DNA from: Clostridiaceae bacterium
GTDB taxonomy: Bacteria > Bacillota > Clostridia > Oscillospirales > QAMX01
DNA: 12,898 nt
NCBI GenBank assembly: GCA_016297585.1
Contig: JAEDGJ010000068.1
Coordinates: 1 to 12,898, forward strand
Direction: 5' to 3'
In this document: positions 1 to 7,359 of the stretch, in pieces
Layout of the letters: each line of letters opens with the position of its first letter
Position numbering within the stretch: the stretch's first letter is position 1
Program-made: the position numbers and the translations under genes
Notes under the pieces: generated by a model
Told to the model about the DNA's origin: nothing
Databases searched by the model: none
What the model saw: only the letters and a program-made list of their open reading frames with translations

Positions 1-1
1 C

Positions 2-499
2 GTCGGCGACGACCATCCGGAGGGAGTGTCTGCAAAGCTCGGCAAGTCCGCGATGCTCGTTCTCGCGGTCACGCTGCACAACTTCCCGGAGGGCATGGCG
101 GTCGGCGTCGTCCTCGCGGGCGCGGCGTCGGGCAGCGCGGGCATCACCCTTGCCGGCGCGCTGACGCTTGCGGTCGGCATCGCGCTGCAGAATTTCCCCG
201 AAGGAGCCGTCATCTCGATGCCGCTGACCGGCGCGGGACTGTCAAAGCCGCGCGCGTTCCTGTACGGCTTCCTCTCCGGCGTCGTCGAGCCCGCGGGTGC
301 CGCGCTGATGCTGCTGTTTGCGCATGCGCTGACGCCGGCACTGCCCTTTGTGCTCGCGTTCGCCGCGGGCGCGATGATCTACGTCGTCGTGGAGGAGCTG
401 ATCCCCGAGTCGCAGCAGGGAGAGCACTCCAATATCGGCACCATCGCCGCGGCGCTCGGCTTTGCGCTGATGATGGTGCTGGACGTTGCGTTGGGCTGA
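2..499 (+). CDS. ZIP-family metal transporter, 5'-truncated by window edge
   Basis: This is the C-terminal part (165 residues visible) of an integral membrane permease of the ZIP family, which carries divalent metals such as zinc, iron or manganese into the cytoplasm. The frame is open from base 2, upstream of a GTG at 26, so the true start lies outside the window. The two family signature motifs are visible: HNFPEG (bases 77-94) and QNFPEG (bases 188-205), which in ZupT-type proteins lie in consecutive transmembrane helices and form the metal path. The rest is strongly hydrophobic, Ala/Gly-rich, with about four or five helices and a conserved VVEELIPE segment near the end. It ends at TGA 497-499. 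The closest named relative is ZupT, but the metal cannot be told from sequence. It faces the minus-strand hicB-like gene tail to tail, and no clear terminator is seen between them. Confidence 0.9.
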   Translation, partial: VGDDHPEGVSAKLGKSAMLVLAVTLHNFPEGMAVGVVLAGAASGSAGITLAGALTLAVGIALQNFPEGAVISMPLTGAGLSKPRAFLYGFLSGVVEPAGAALMLLFAHALTPALPFVLAFAAGAMIYVVVEELIPESQQGEHSNIGTIAAALGFALMMVLDVALG

Positions 500-574
500 G
501 GGGAAAAACGGCTCCGCGTTTCCACGCACCGAACGTATGCGGCGGTTACTTCTCGGAAGGTTTTTCTTTCCGCT

Positions 575-862
575 TCACGGCGCGCATATTGCGTTCTTTC
601 TGCGATACTCCGTAAAATCAACGTCAACCAGCGAAACCATACCGCCGGACGGCGCTTCGGCCTGAACGTTTGCAAGGCTCGATGCCTCCGGCAGCGCTTC
701 GCCGCCGTCCTGCATCTCAATTCCCATAAGCCCGATTGCGTCGCGCGCCATTTCAATCGCGTCCGGAATGTCCCGGCCCTGCGTATTGATATTGAAATCG
801 GGGACAAAAACCACGATGAACTCTTTTCCCTGCGTCATGATAACGGGATAGGCTCTTTTCAT
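575..862 (-). CDS. hicB: HicB-like antitoxin domain protein, orphan and C-terminally truncated
   Basis: This 95-residue protein matches the partial-RNase-H-fold domain of HicB antitoxins, which neutralise the HicA mRNA-interferase. Typical features are the N-terminal YPVIM strand, VVFVPDFNINTQG (about residues 17-29), the DAIGLMGIEMQD helix, and the closing VDVDFTEYRRKN. Full-length clostridial HicB continues into a ribbon-helix-helix or HTH DNA-binding tail; here the frame stops at 575-577 after KNAICAP. A shift of frame at about 585-590 would continue as MRAVKRKEKPSEK and end at TAA 546-548, resembling the residues that normally follow EYRRKN, so a recent indel is likely. Even then no DNA-binding domain follows. 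No hicA lies upstream or downstream. A good ribosome site (AAAGGAGG) precedes the ATG on the minus strand. It could be a degenerate remnant of a toxin-antitoxin pair or a stand-alone HicB-domain protein. Confidence 0.78.
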   Translation of the reverse strand: MKRAYPVIMTQGKEFIVVFVPDFNINTQGRDIPDAIEMARDAIGLMGIEMQDGGEALPEASSLANVQAEAPSGGMVSLVDVDFTEYRRKNAICAP

Positions 863-919
863 TCCGAATACCTCCTTTACGGTCTTCTGTTTTCATGTCC
901 TGCTTTCCTTATCGTTTAT

Positions 920-948
920 ATTTTACGCCTTTTATGCGTATTTGCCAA
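920..948 (-). promoter_or_regulatory. Probable promoter of the hicB-like gene
   Basis: Read on the minus strand there is TTGGCA (943-948) and TAAAAT (920-925) separated by exactly 17 bases. Each hexamer differs from the sigma-A consensus at one position. Transcription would begin near 913, giving a leader of about 50 nt before the hicB ATG at 862. The surroundings are AT-rich against a GC-rich background, as expected for a promoter. Confidence 0.7.
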
Positions 949-997
949 TGGGGTTTGGAAGAAAATAAAAGCGTATTTTATGCGTTCATCAGCAAAG

Positions 998-1031
998 CGG
1001 CGGCGGGACACTCCCGACGCCGTTATTCTTT
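998..1031 (+). terminator. Hairpin followed by T-rich run upstream of the pyr promoter
   Basis: Bases 998-1008 pair with 1012-1022 (ten base pairs and one G-A mismatch, three-base loop CAC), followed by TTATTCTTTC. This is a plausible intrinsic terminator for + strand transcription. No + strand gene ends nearby; it would stop readthrough from the ZIP gene across hicB, insulating the pyr promoter 37 bases further on. The T-run is interrupted, so the call is modest. Confidence 0.45.
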
Positions 1032-1067
1032 CGTGACCAGTCGGCTCCGCCCCATCCGAAAAAAAGC

Positions 1068-1096
1068 TTGACAAGACCGCCCGGCTGCGGTATAAT
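1068..1096 (+). promoter_or_regulatory. Consensus promoter of the pyr operon
   Basis: TTGACA at 1068-1073 and TATAAT at 1091-1096 are separated by 17 bases, a perfect sigma-A consensus match. Initiation is expected near 1103, leaving only about 25 nt to the pyrC ATG at 1128. That leader holds the ribosome site GGAGGAG (1119-1125) and has no room for a PyrR-type antiterminator/terminator attenuator. Confidence 0.88.
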
Positions 1097-1127
1097 ATCC
1101 TGAAAATGCAACCGGGATGGAGGAGCT

Positions 1128-2285
<1,158 letters not shown>

Positions 2286-2302
2286 AAAAAGGGGAAAAAC
2301 GC

Positions 2303-3037
2303 ATGAAGCAGGGACTGTATACCTGTACCGCGAACCGCGCGCTGACGCACGACACCTATGAGATGAAGCTCGCGGGCGACACGTCGGCGATCGTGCGTCC
2401 GGGGCAGTTCGTGAACATCCGGATCGAAGGACTGTACCTGCGCCGCCCGATCTCGGTCTGCGACTGGGACGGCGGCTCGCTGACGCTTATATATAAGGTA
2501 GTGGGCGAGGGGACGGCGGCACTGGCCCGTGCGCAGGCGGGCGCGCGGTTCGACCTGCTGACGGGGCTCGGCAACGGCTATTCGACGGAAGGGAGCCGGG
2601 AGCCGCTGCTCGTCGGAGGCGGCGTCGGCGTGCCGCCGCTGTACGGACTGTGCCGCGCGTTCCGCAAACGGGGCATCGTGCCGAAGGTCTTTCTCGGCTT
2701 CCGCTCGGCGGAGGACGTCTTTTACCGGGACGAGTTTGCCGCTCTCGGCTGCGAGCCGGAGATCGCGCTCGGGAGCGAGTTTGTGACCGACCGAATCGCG
2801 GCGAAAGCTCCGGTCTACGACGCGTATTTTGCCTGCGGACCGGAGCCGATGCTCCGCGCGGTCTGGAAGAGCCTGCGGCGTCCGGGACAGCTCTCGTTTG
2901 AGTCGCGCATGGGCTGCGGCTTCGGCGCGTGTGTCGGCTGCACCTGCCGCACGATCACGGGGAATAAACGCATCTGCACGGACGGTCCGGTGCTGACGGC
3001 GGACGAACTCATCTGGAATCGGGAGGAAAACGCATGA
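2303..3037 (+). CDS. pyrK: Dihydroorotate dehydrogenase B, electron-transfer subunit
   Basis: PyrK (244 residues) is the FAD and [2Fe-2S] subunit that passes electrons from PyrD to NAD+ in the type 1B dihydroorotate dehydrogenase heterotetramer. The ferredoxin-reductase-like fold shows the flavin motif RRPIS (residues 47-51) and the nucleotide-binding stretch LLVGGGVGVPPLYGL (about 103-117). The C-terminal iron-sulfur motif has cysteines 205, 210, 213 and 225, in the family spacing C-x4-C-x2-C-x11-C; Cys215 is extra. The AGGGG at 2290-2294 supports the ATG at 2303. The stop overlaps the pyrD start by 4 nt (ATGA), consistent with coupled, stoichiometric synthesis of the two subunits. Confidence 0.95.
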   Translation: MKQGLYTCTANRALTHDTYEMKLAGDTSAIVRPGQFVNIRIEGLYLRRPISVCDWDGGSLTLIYKVVGEGTAALARAQAGARFDLLTGLGNGYSTEGSREPLLVGGGVGVPPLYGLCRAFRKRGIVPKVFLGFRSAEDVFYRDEFAALGCEPEIALGSEFVTDRIAAKAPVYDAYFACGPEPMLRAVWKSLRRPGQLSFESRMGCGFGACVGCTCRTITGNKRICTDGPVLTADELIWNREENA

Positions 3038-3945
3038 AATACGATCTTTCCGTGACGCTTTCCGGCGTCGAGCTTTCAAATCCCGTTATTCCGGCGTCCG
3101 GAACGTTCGGCTTCGGACAGGAATTTGCGAGGCTGTACGATCTCGACATCCTGGGCTCCTTCTGCTTAAAGGGTACGACCCGCGAGCCGCGTTACGGCAA
3201 TCCGCTGCCGCGCATCGCCGAATGCGACGCAGGACTCCTGAACGCCGTCGGACTGCAGAATCCCGGCGCCGACGAGGTGCTCTCGCACGAGCTGCCCGAG
3301 GTCGCGAAGATCTACCATAAGCCGGTCATTGCGAACATTTCCGGCTTCTCCGTCGAGGAATTTGCCGAGACCGCCGCGAAATTCGACCGCGCGGAGCAGG
3401 TGGGCATCCTCGAGATCAACATCAGCTGCCCGAACGTCCACGCGGGCGGCATGGCGTTCGGCGTGGATCCCGAAAACGCCGCCGCCGTGACGAAGGCCGT
3501 CAAGGCCGTGACCGCAAAGCCCGTCTACATGAAGCTGTCGCCGAACGCGGGGGACATCGTCGCCGTCGCGCGCGCCTGCGAGGATGCCGGCGCGGACGGC
3601 CTGTCGCTCATCAACACGCTGCTCGGCATGCGCATCGACGTCGCGCGCCGCCGTCCGCTGCTCGCCAACACCACCGGCGGCCTTTCCGGCCCCGCCGTGT
3701 TCCCCGTCGCCGTGCGCATGGTCTATCAGGTCGCGCACGCCGTGAAGATCCCGGTCATCGGCATGGGCGGGGTCGACTCCGCGCGGGACGTGATCGAAAT
3801 GATGATGGCGGGCGCCTCCGCCGTCGAGGTGGGAGCCGCGAATCTCGTCGATCCGTGGGCGTGTCCGAAGATCATCCGCGCGCTGCCGCGGGAGATGGAG
3901 CTTCTGGGCATCGAGCGCCTGCGGGACATCGTCGGGATCGCGTAA
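3034..3945 (+). CDS. pyrD: Dihydroorotate dehydrogenase, catalytic subunit (type 1B)
   Basis: PyrD (303 residues) is an FMN-containing TIM-barrel enzyme that oxidises dihydroorotate to orotate. The active-site base is Cys132 in NISCPNVHAGG, which marks the class 1 enzymes; a membrane-bound class 2 enzyme would have serine. FMN-contacting segments NTTGGLSGPA and PVIGMGGVDSARD are present near residues 211 and 242. There is no N-terminal membrane helix. Adjacency to pyrK identifies it as the NAD-linked 1B form. GGGAGG at 3021-3026 sits 7 bases before the ATG, inside the end of pyrK. A 62-nt gap with no evident terminator separates it from pyrFE. Confidence 0.96.
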   Translation: MKYDLSVTLSGVELSNPVIPASGTFGFGQEFARLYDLDILGSFCLKGTTREPRYGNPLPRIAECDAGLLNAVGLQNPGADEVLSHELPEVAKIYHKPVIANISGFSVEEFAETAAKFDRAEQVGILEINISCPNVHAGGMAFGVDPENAAAVTKAVKAVTAKPVYMKLSPNAGDIVAVARACEDAGADGLSLINTLLGMRIDVARRRPLLANTTGGLSGPAVFPVAVRMVYQVAHAVKIPVIGMGGVDSARDVIEMMMAGASAVEVGAANLVDPWACPKIIRALPREMELLGIERLRDIVGIA

Positions 3946-3991
3946 AGCCTGTATTCTTTGTTAAAACCGCGTTTTTCGAGCATAAAAAAGG

Positions 3992-4010
3992 AAAAGGAGA
4001 CTATCGAATG
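3992..4010 (+). promoter_or_regulatory. Ribosome site that fixes the pyrFE start
   Basis: AAAAGGAGA (3992-4000) lies 7 bases before ATG 4008. The frame stays open upstream to 3855, but that part overlaps the end of pyrD and has no homology to decarboxylases, so 4008 is the start. Confidence 0.85.
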
Positions 4011-5339
4011 AATCACAACGTCATCATCGCCTGCGATTTTCCCTCCGGGGAGCAGACGCTTGCCTTTCTCGACCGGTTCGAGGGTGAAAAGCCCTTCGTG
4101 AAGATCGGCATGGAGCTGTTCTATGCCGAGGGACCCGCGATCGTCCGGGCGATCAAGGCGCGCGGACACCGTATTTTCCTTGACTTAAAGCTCCACGACA
4201 TTCCGAACACCGTCCGGCGCGCCATGTCCGTGCTCTCGTCGCTCGACGTCGACATGGTCAACCTCCACGCCGCCGGGACCGTCGAAATGATGCGCGCCGC
4301 CGTCGAGGGACTGACCCGTCCCGACGGCACGCGTCCCATCCTGCTTGCCGTGACGCAGCTGACCTCCACGAGCGAGGAAGCGATGCACCGCGACCTGCTC
4401 ATCGGCGCGTCGATGCCCGAGACCGTCGCGCATTACGCGAAAAACGCCAAGGAGGCGGGACTGGACGGCGTCGTCTGCTCGCCGCTGGAGGCGGGACTCG
4501 TCAAGGACGCCTGCGGCGCGTCGTTTCTGACCGTGACGCCCGGCGTGCGCTTTGCCGACGGCGACGCCGGCGACCAGAAGCGTGTCATGACGCCCGCCGA
4601 CGCGCGCGCCTCCGGCTCCGACTACATCGTCATGGGACGCCCGATCACCGCCGCCGCCGACCCCGTCGCCGCGTACCGCCGCGCGGAGGCCGAATTCTCC
4701 GTCCATCCCATCGCCCGCGCGCTGCTGGACATCGGCGCGGTCTTCCTGCGCCCCGACGAGCCCTTTACCTGGGCGTCCGGCATCCATTCTCCCATCTACT
4801 GCGACAACCGTCTGACGCTGACCGCTCCCGCCGTGCGCACGCTCATTGAAAAGAGCTTTGCCGAGACCGTCGCGCGCGAATATCCCGGCTGCGAGGTGCT
4901 GATGGGCACCGCGACCGCCGGCATCGCCCACGCCGCGATCACCGCCGAGCGTATGGGGCTGCCGATGGGCTATGTCCGCGGCTCCGCGAAGGACCACGGA
5001 CGCGGCAACCAGATCGAGGGCAGGCTCGTGCCGGGGCAGAAGGTCGTCGTGATCGAGGACCTCATCTCGACCGGCGGCAGCGCCATCGACGCCGTGAACG
5101 CGCTGCGCGACGCCGGCGCGGAGGTGCTCGGGATCGCGAGCATCTTTACCTACGGTATGAAGAAGGGACTCCAGCGCATGGCGGAGGCGGGAGTGCGCAA
5201 TGTCAGCCTCTGCGACTTCGACGCGCTCTGCGAGACCGCCGCCGTGATGGGGAAGATCGACCCCGCCGACATCGCCCGCCTGAAGCAGTTCCGGGACAAT
5301 CCTTCCGACGAGTCCTGGATGAAAGGAGCCGCAAATTGA
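4008..5339 (+). CDS. pyrFE: Fused OMP decarboxylase-orotate phosphoribosyltransferase (PyrF-PyrE)
   Basis: One 443-residue chain carries the last two steps of UMP synthesis. Residues 1-230 are orotidine-5'-phosphate decarboxylase: IIACDFP (Asp10), FVKIGMELFY (Lys32) and the catalytic DLKLHDIPNTV (Asp59, Lys61, Asp64), ending with the phosphate loop YIVMGRPIT. Residues 231-443 are orotate phosphoribosyltransferase: TWASGIHSPIYCDNR, the flexible loop KDHGRGNQIEG (Lys328, His330) and the PRPP-binding VVVIEDLISTGGS (Glu350-Asp351). The junction is direct, with PyrF helix AYRRAEAEF followed at once by SVHPIAR, as though the PyrE start codon had become Phe230. The order is decarboxylase first, opposite to animal UMP synthase. 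Fusion should help channel or balance OMP, which is unstable to accumulate only briefly. It overlaps pyrB by 4 nt. Confidence 0.95.
   Translation: MNHNVIIACDFPSGEQTLAFLDRFEGEKPFVKIGMELFYAEGPAIVRAIKARGHRIFLDLKLHDIPNTVRRAMSVLSSLDVDMVNLHAAGTVEMMRAAVEGLTRPDGTRPILLAVTQLTSTSEEAMHRDLLIGASMPETVAHYAKNAKEAGLDGVVCSPLEAGLVKDACGASFLTVTPGVRFADGDAGDQKRVMTPADARASGSDYIVMGRPITAAADPVAAYRRAEAEFSVHPIARALLDIGAVFLRPDEPFTWASGIHSPIYCDNRLTLTAPAVRTLIEKSFAETVAREYPGCEVLMGTATAGIAHAAITAERMGLPMGYVRGSAKDHGRGNQIEGRLVPGQKVVVIEDLISTGGSAIDAVNALRDAGAEVLGIASIFTYGMKKGLQRMAEAGVRNVSLCDFDALCETAAVMGKIDPADIARLKQFRDNPSDESWMKGAAN
5322..5338 (+). promoter_or_regulatory. Ribosome site and TTG start of pyrB
   Basis: AAAGGAG (5322-5328) precedes TTG 5336-5338 by 7 bases. 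TTG shares two bases with the TGA stop of pyrFE (TTGA overlap). No in-frame ATG occurs before the conserved N-terminal RHLIDIQDL, so TTG is the start. Confidence 0.85.
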
Positions 5340-6259
5340 GACATTTAATCGATATTCAGGATCTCTCGATTCAGGAGATCGAGGATCTGCTGCACGTCGC
5401 GGACGACATCATCGCCGATCCCGCGCGCTTTGCCGAGGTCTGTCATAACAAGACCATGGCGACCCTCTTTTTCGAGCCGTCCACCCGCACGCGCCTGTCC
5501 TTTGAGGCCGCGATGCTCGAGCTCGGCGGCCGCGTGCTGGGCTTTTCCAGCGCCTCCTCGTCTTCCGCGACGAAGGGGGAGAGCGTGGCCGACACCGTTG
5601 CCGTCGTCTCCGGCTATTCGAACATCATCGTCATGCGCCATCCGAAGGAGGGCGCGCCCGTCGTCGCCGCCCGTCACTCCGACGTGCCCGTCATCAACGC
5701 GGGCGACGGCGGCCACAACCACCCGACGCAGACCCTGACCGACCTTCTGACCATCCACCGCGAAAAGGGACGGCTCGACCATATGACCGTCGGGCTCTGC
5801 GGCGACCTCCAGTTCGGGCGCACCGTCCATTCCCTCATCGCCGCGATGTCCCGCTACGAGGGCATCCGCTTCGTGCTCATCTCCCCGGATGAGCTGAAGG
5901 TACCGGATTATGTCAAGCAGGATATTCTCGAGGCGCGCGGCTGCGACTTTGCCGAGGTGCGTTCGCTCGAGGAAGCGATCCCGGAGCTGGACGTGCTGTA
6001 CATGACCCGCGTCCAGAAGGAGCGCTTCTTCAACGAGGCCGACTACGTCCGCTTGAAGGACAGCTACATCCTCGACCCCGAAAAGCTCACCGCCGCGAAG
6101 TCCGACCTGTGCATTATGCACCCGCTGCCCCGCGTCAACGAAATTTCCACCCGTGTGGACGACGACCCCCGCGCCTGCTATTTCAAGCAGACCCGCTACG
6201 GCAAATTCGTCCGCATGGCGCTCGTCATGATGCTTCTCGGATTGGAGGAACCCGCATGA
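5336..6259 (+). CDS. pyrB: Aspartate carbamoyltransferase, catalytic chain
   Basis: PyrB (307 residues) joins carbamoyl phosphate and L-aspartate to give N-carbamoyl-L-aspartate, the committed step of the pathway. The carbamoyl-phosphate site FFEPSTRTRLSFE contains Ser49-Thr50-Arg51-Thr52-Arg53. Lys80 in SATKGES matches the mobile catalytic lysine contributed by the neighbouring subunit. HPTQTLTDLL (from residue 129) and MHPLPR (261-266) are the remaining active-site loops. Length is normal for the family. Translation starts at TTG. The stop overlaps the pyrI start by 4 nt (ATGA), so catalytic and regulatory chains are likely made in a fixed ratio and assemble into the allosteric holoenzyme. 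Confidence 0.96.
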   Translation: MRHLIDIQDLSIQEIEDLLHVADDIIADPARFAEVCHNKTMATLFFEPSTRTRLSFEAAMLELGGRVLGFSSASSSSATKGESVADTVAVVSGYSNIIVMRHPKEGAPVVAARHSDVPVINAGDGGHNHPTQTLTDLLTIHREKGRLDHMTVGLCGDLQFGRTVHSLIAAMSRYEGIRFVLISPDELKVPDYVKQDILEARGCDFAEVRSLEEAIPELDVLYMTRVQKERFFNEADYVRLKDSYILDPEKLTAAKSDLCIMHPLPRVNEISTRVDDDPRACYFKQTRYGKFVRMALVMMLLGLEEPA

Positions 6260-6672
6260 ATATCGACAGCATTACAAACGGCATCGTGCTCGACCACATC
6301 ACCGCCGGCAAGAGCCTCGTCATCTATCAGTACCTGCACCTCGACCAGCTCAAATGCAGCGTCGCCGTCATCCAGAACGCGAAGTCTCAGCGCATGGGGC
6401 GCAAGGACATCATCAAAATCGACGACGCGCTCGACGTCGACCTCGATATCCTAGGCTACATCGACCCCGGCATCACCGTCAACATCATCCGCGACGGAAA
6501 GCTTGCCGCGAAGCATACGCTGGAGCTGCCGGAGACGCTGACCGGCGTGATCCGCTGCAAAAACCCGCGCTGCATCACCTCCACCGAGGCCTCGGCCGAG
6601 CAGGAATTCTACCTTGCCGACCGCGAGCGCAAAATTTACCGCTGCCGCTACTGCGACGCCGCGTACCGGTAA
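6256..6672 (+). CDS. pyrI: Aspartate carbamoyltransferase, regulatory chain
   Basis: PyrI (138 residues) binds the nucleotide effectors and links catalytic trimers. The N-terminal allosteric domain carries IVLDHITAGKS, and the C-terminal zinc ribbon has Cys101, Cys106, Cys130 and Cys133 in the family pattern C-x4-C ... C-x2-C. The ATG at 6256 is chosen because GGAGG (6244-6248) lies just upstream; an open extension to 6109 would run inside pyrB and has no family similarity. It is the last gene of the pyr operon. Presence of PyrI implies feedback control of the pathway at enzyme level, which fits the lack of an mRNA attenuator in the pyrC leader. Confidence 0.95.
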   Translation: MNIDSITNGIVLDHITAGKSLVIYQYLHLDQLKCSVAVIQNAKSQRMGRKDIIKIDDALDVDLDILGYIDPGITVNIIRDGKLAAKHTLELPETLTGVIRCKNPRCITSTEASAEQEFYLADRERKIYRCRYCDAAYR

Positions 6673-6691
6673 GCCCCGGAAATCTGCACGA

Positions 6692-6727
6692 AAGCGCATA
6701 TCGATATGTATATATCGATATGCGCTT
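6692..6727 (+). terminator. Perfect 16-bp inverted repeat: pyr terminator or operator of next operon
   Basis: Bases 6692-6707 are the exact reverse complement of 6712-6727, with loop GTAT. Each arm contains ATATCGATATG (6698-6708 and 6712-6722), so the two arms are also direct repeats 14 bases apart. A T-rich but interrupted run follows (TTATTGCTCTTTACTTTC). It lies 19 nt after the pyrI stop, which suits a terminator, and ends 7 nt before the -35 box of the next operon, which suits an operator or activator site. The sequence cannot decide between them. Confidence 0.6.
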
Positions 6728-6734
6728 ATTGCTC

Positions 6735-6763
6735 TTTACTTTCTGCCGCGGATATGATATAAT
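6735..6763 (+). promoter_or_regulatory. Promoter of the ferredoxin-hydrogenase-phosphatase operon
   Basis: TATAAT at 6758-6763 is preceded by TGA, making an extended -10, and by TTTACT (6735-6740, four of six consensus bases) with a 17-base spacer. Initiation near 6770 gives a leader of about 30 nt before ATG 6801, which has GGGAGG at 6788-6793. Confidence 0.8.
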
Positions 6764-6800
6764 CCAGTTGAAAAAGGGGTCTAAAAAGGGAGGATTGTTT

Positions 6801-7040
6801 ATGAGAATCGTTATCTGCATCGGAAGCGCGTGCCATCTGAAGGGCTCCCGGCAGGTTGTGGAGCAGCTCCGTGAGCTGATCGAGGAGCATAACCTCGAAG
6901 ACCGCGTGGAGCTCGCGGGCATTTTCTGCATGGGCAAGTGCCAGGAGGGCGTCTGCGTGTCGATCGACGACCGGGTCTATTCCGTCACGCCCGAGACGGT
7001 ACAGGAATTTTTTGAAAAAGAGGTCTTGGCGAAGGTATGA
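6801..7040 (+). CDS. NuoE-like thioredoxin-fold [2Fe-2S] ferredoxin, copy 1
   Basis: This 79-residue protein is a stand-alone version of the C-terminal [2Fe-2S] domain of NuoE/HydC-type subunits. Cysteines 6, 11, 43 and 47 have the family spacing C-x4-C ... C-x3-C within ICIGSACHLKGS and FCMGKC; Cys52 follows. There is no N-terminal helical domain as in full-length NuoE, no signal peptide and no membrane segment, so it should be a soluble cytoplasmic electron carrier or a redox-responsive adaptor. The ATG at 6801 is set by GGGAGG 7 bases upstream; the frame is open further upstream but that stretch crosses the promoter. It overlaps the next gene, its paralogue, by 4 nt. The partner is probably the PAS hydrogenase-like protein downstream; this is inference from operon position. 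Confidence 0.88.
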   Translation: MRIVICIGSACHLKGSRQVVEQLRELIEEHNLEDRVELAGIFCMGKCQEGVCVSIDDRVYSVTPETVQEFFEKEVLAKV

Positions 7041-7291
7041 TAGTCATCCAGATCTGTATCGGCAGCTCCTGTCACCTCAAGGGCTCCCGTGAAATCGTCG
7101 AGAAAATGAGGAAGGCCATCGCCGAGTACGGGCTTGAAAACGAGGTGGCGCTCGGCGGCTCGTTCTGTCTTGGAAAATGCTCGTCTCCGGGCGTCTGCAT
7201 CACGATCGACGGCGAGGTCATCTCCGGGGTGACGAAGGAGAATTTCAACGAGATTTTCCGCAAATATGTGCTGACGCCGCTCGGAAAATAA
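7037..7291 (+). CDS. NuoE-like thioredoxin-fold [2Fe-2S] ferredoxin, copy 2
   Basis: This 84-residue paralogue of the preceding protein aligns with it along nearly the whole length (shared ICIGS-x-CHLKGSR, G-x-FC-x-GKC, GVC-x-x-ID and a final VT-x-E segment). Cluster cysteines are 7, 12, 44 and 48, with Cys54 matching Cys52 of copy 1. It has one extra residue at the N-terminus and two between GKC and GVC. It starts at ATG 7037, sharing ATGA with the stop of copy 1. No strong ribosome site is correctly spaced (AGAGG ends 13 bases before), so translation probably depends on re-initiation after copy 1. The arrangement indicates tandem duplication followed by divergence. Confidence 0.88.
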   Translation: MIVIQICIGSSCHLKGSREIVEKMRKAIAEYGLENEVALGGSFCLGKCSSPGVCITIDGEVISGVTKENFNEIFRKYVLTPLGK

Positions 7292-7359
7292 GATTTTTTC
7301 TGCGAATACACGGTTTTTTTGGCGAAAAACGCCGGAAACGATAAAGGAGAACGACGGAC

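Noticed and set aside
500..574. Terminator between the ZIP gene and hicB
   Set aside because: Only short imperfect stems (for example CGGAA/TTCCG around 554-573) are present, without a proper T-run on either strand.
3855..4007. N-terminal extension of pyrFE
   Set aside because: It overlaps the end of pyrD in another frame and lacks decarboxylase similarity; a strong ribosome site marks ATG 4008.
7292..7359. Terminator or second promoter between the ferredoxins and the PAS hydrogenase
   Set aside because: T-runs are present, but the only hairpin (GGCG/CGCC around 7321-7333) has four pairs and no T-run after it, and no -35/-10 pair is convincing; the genes are treated as one operon.
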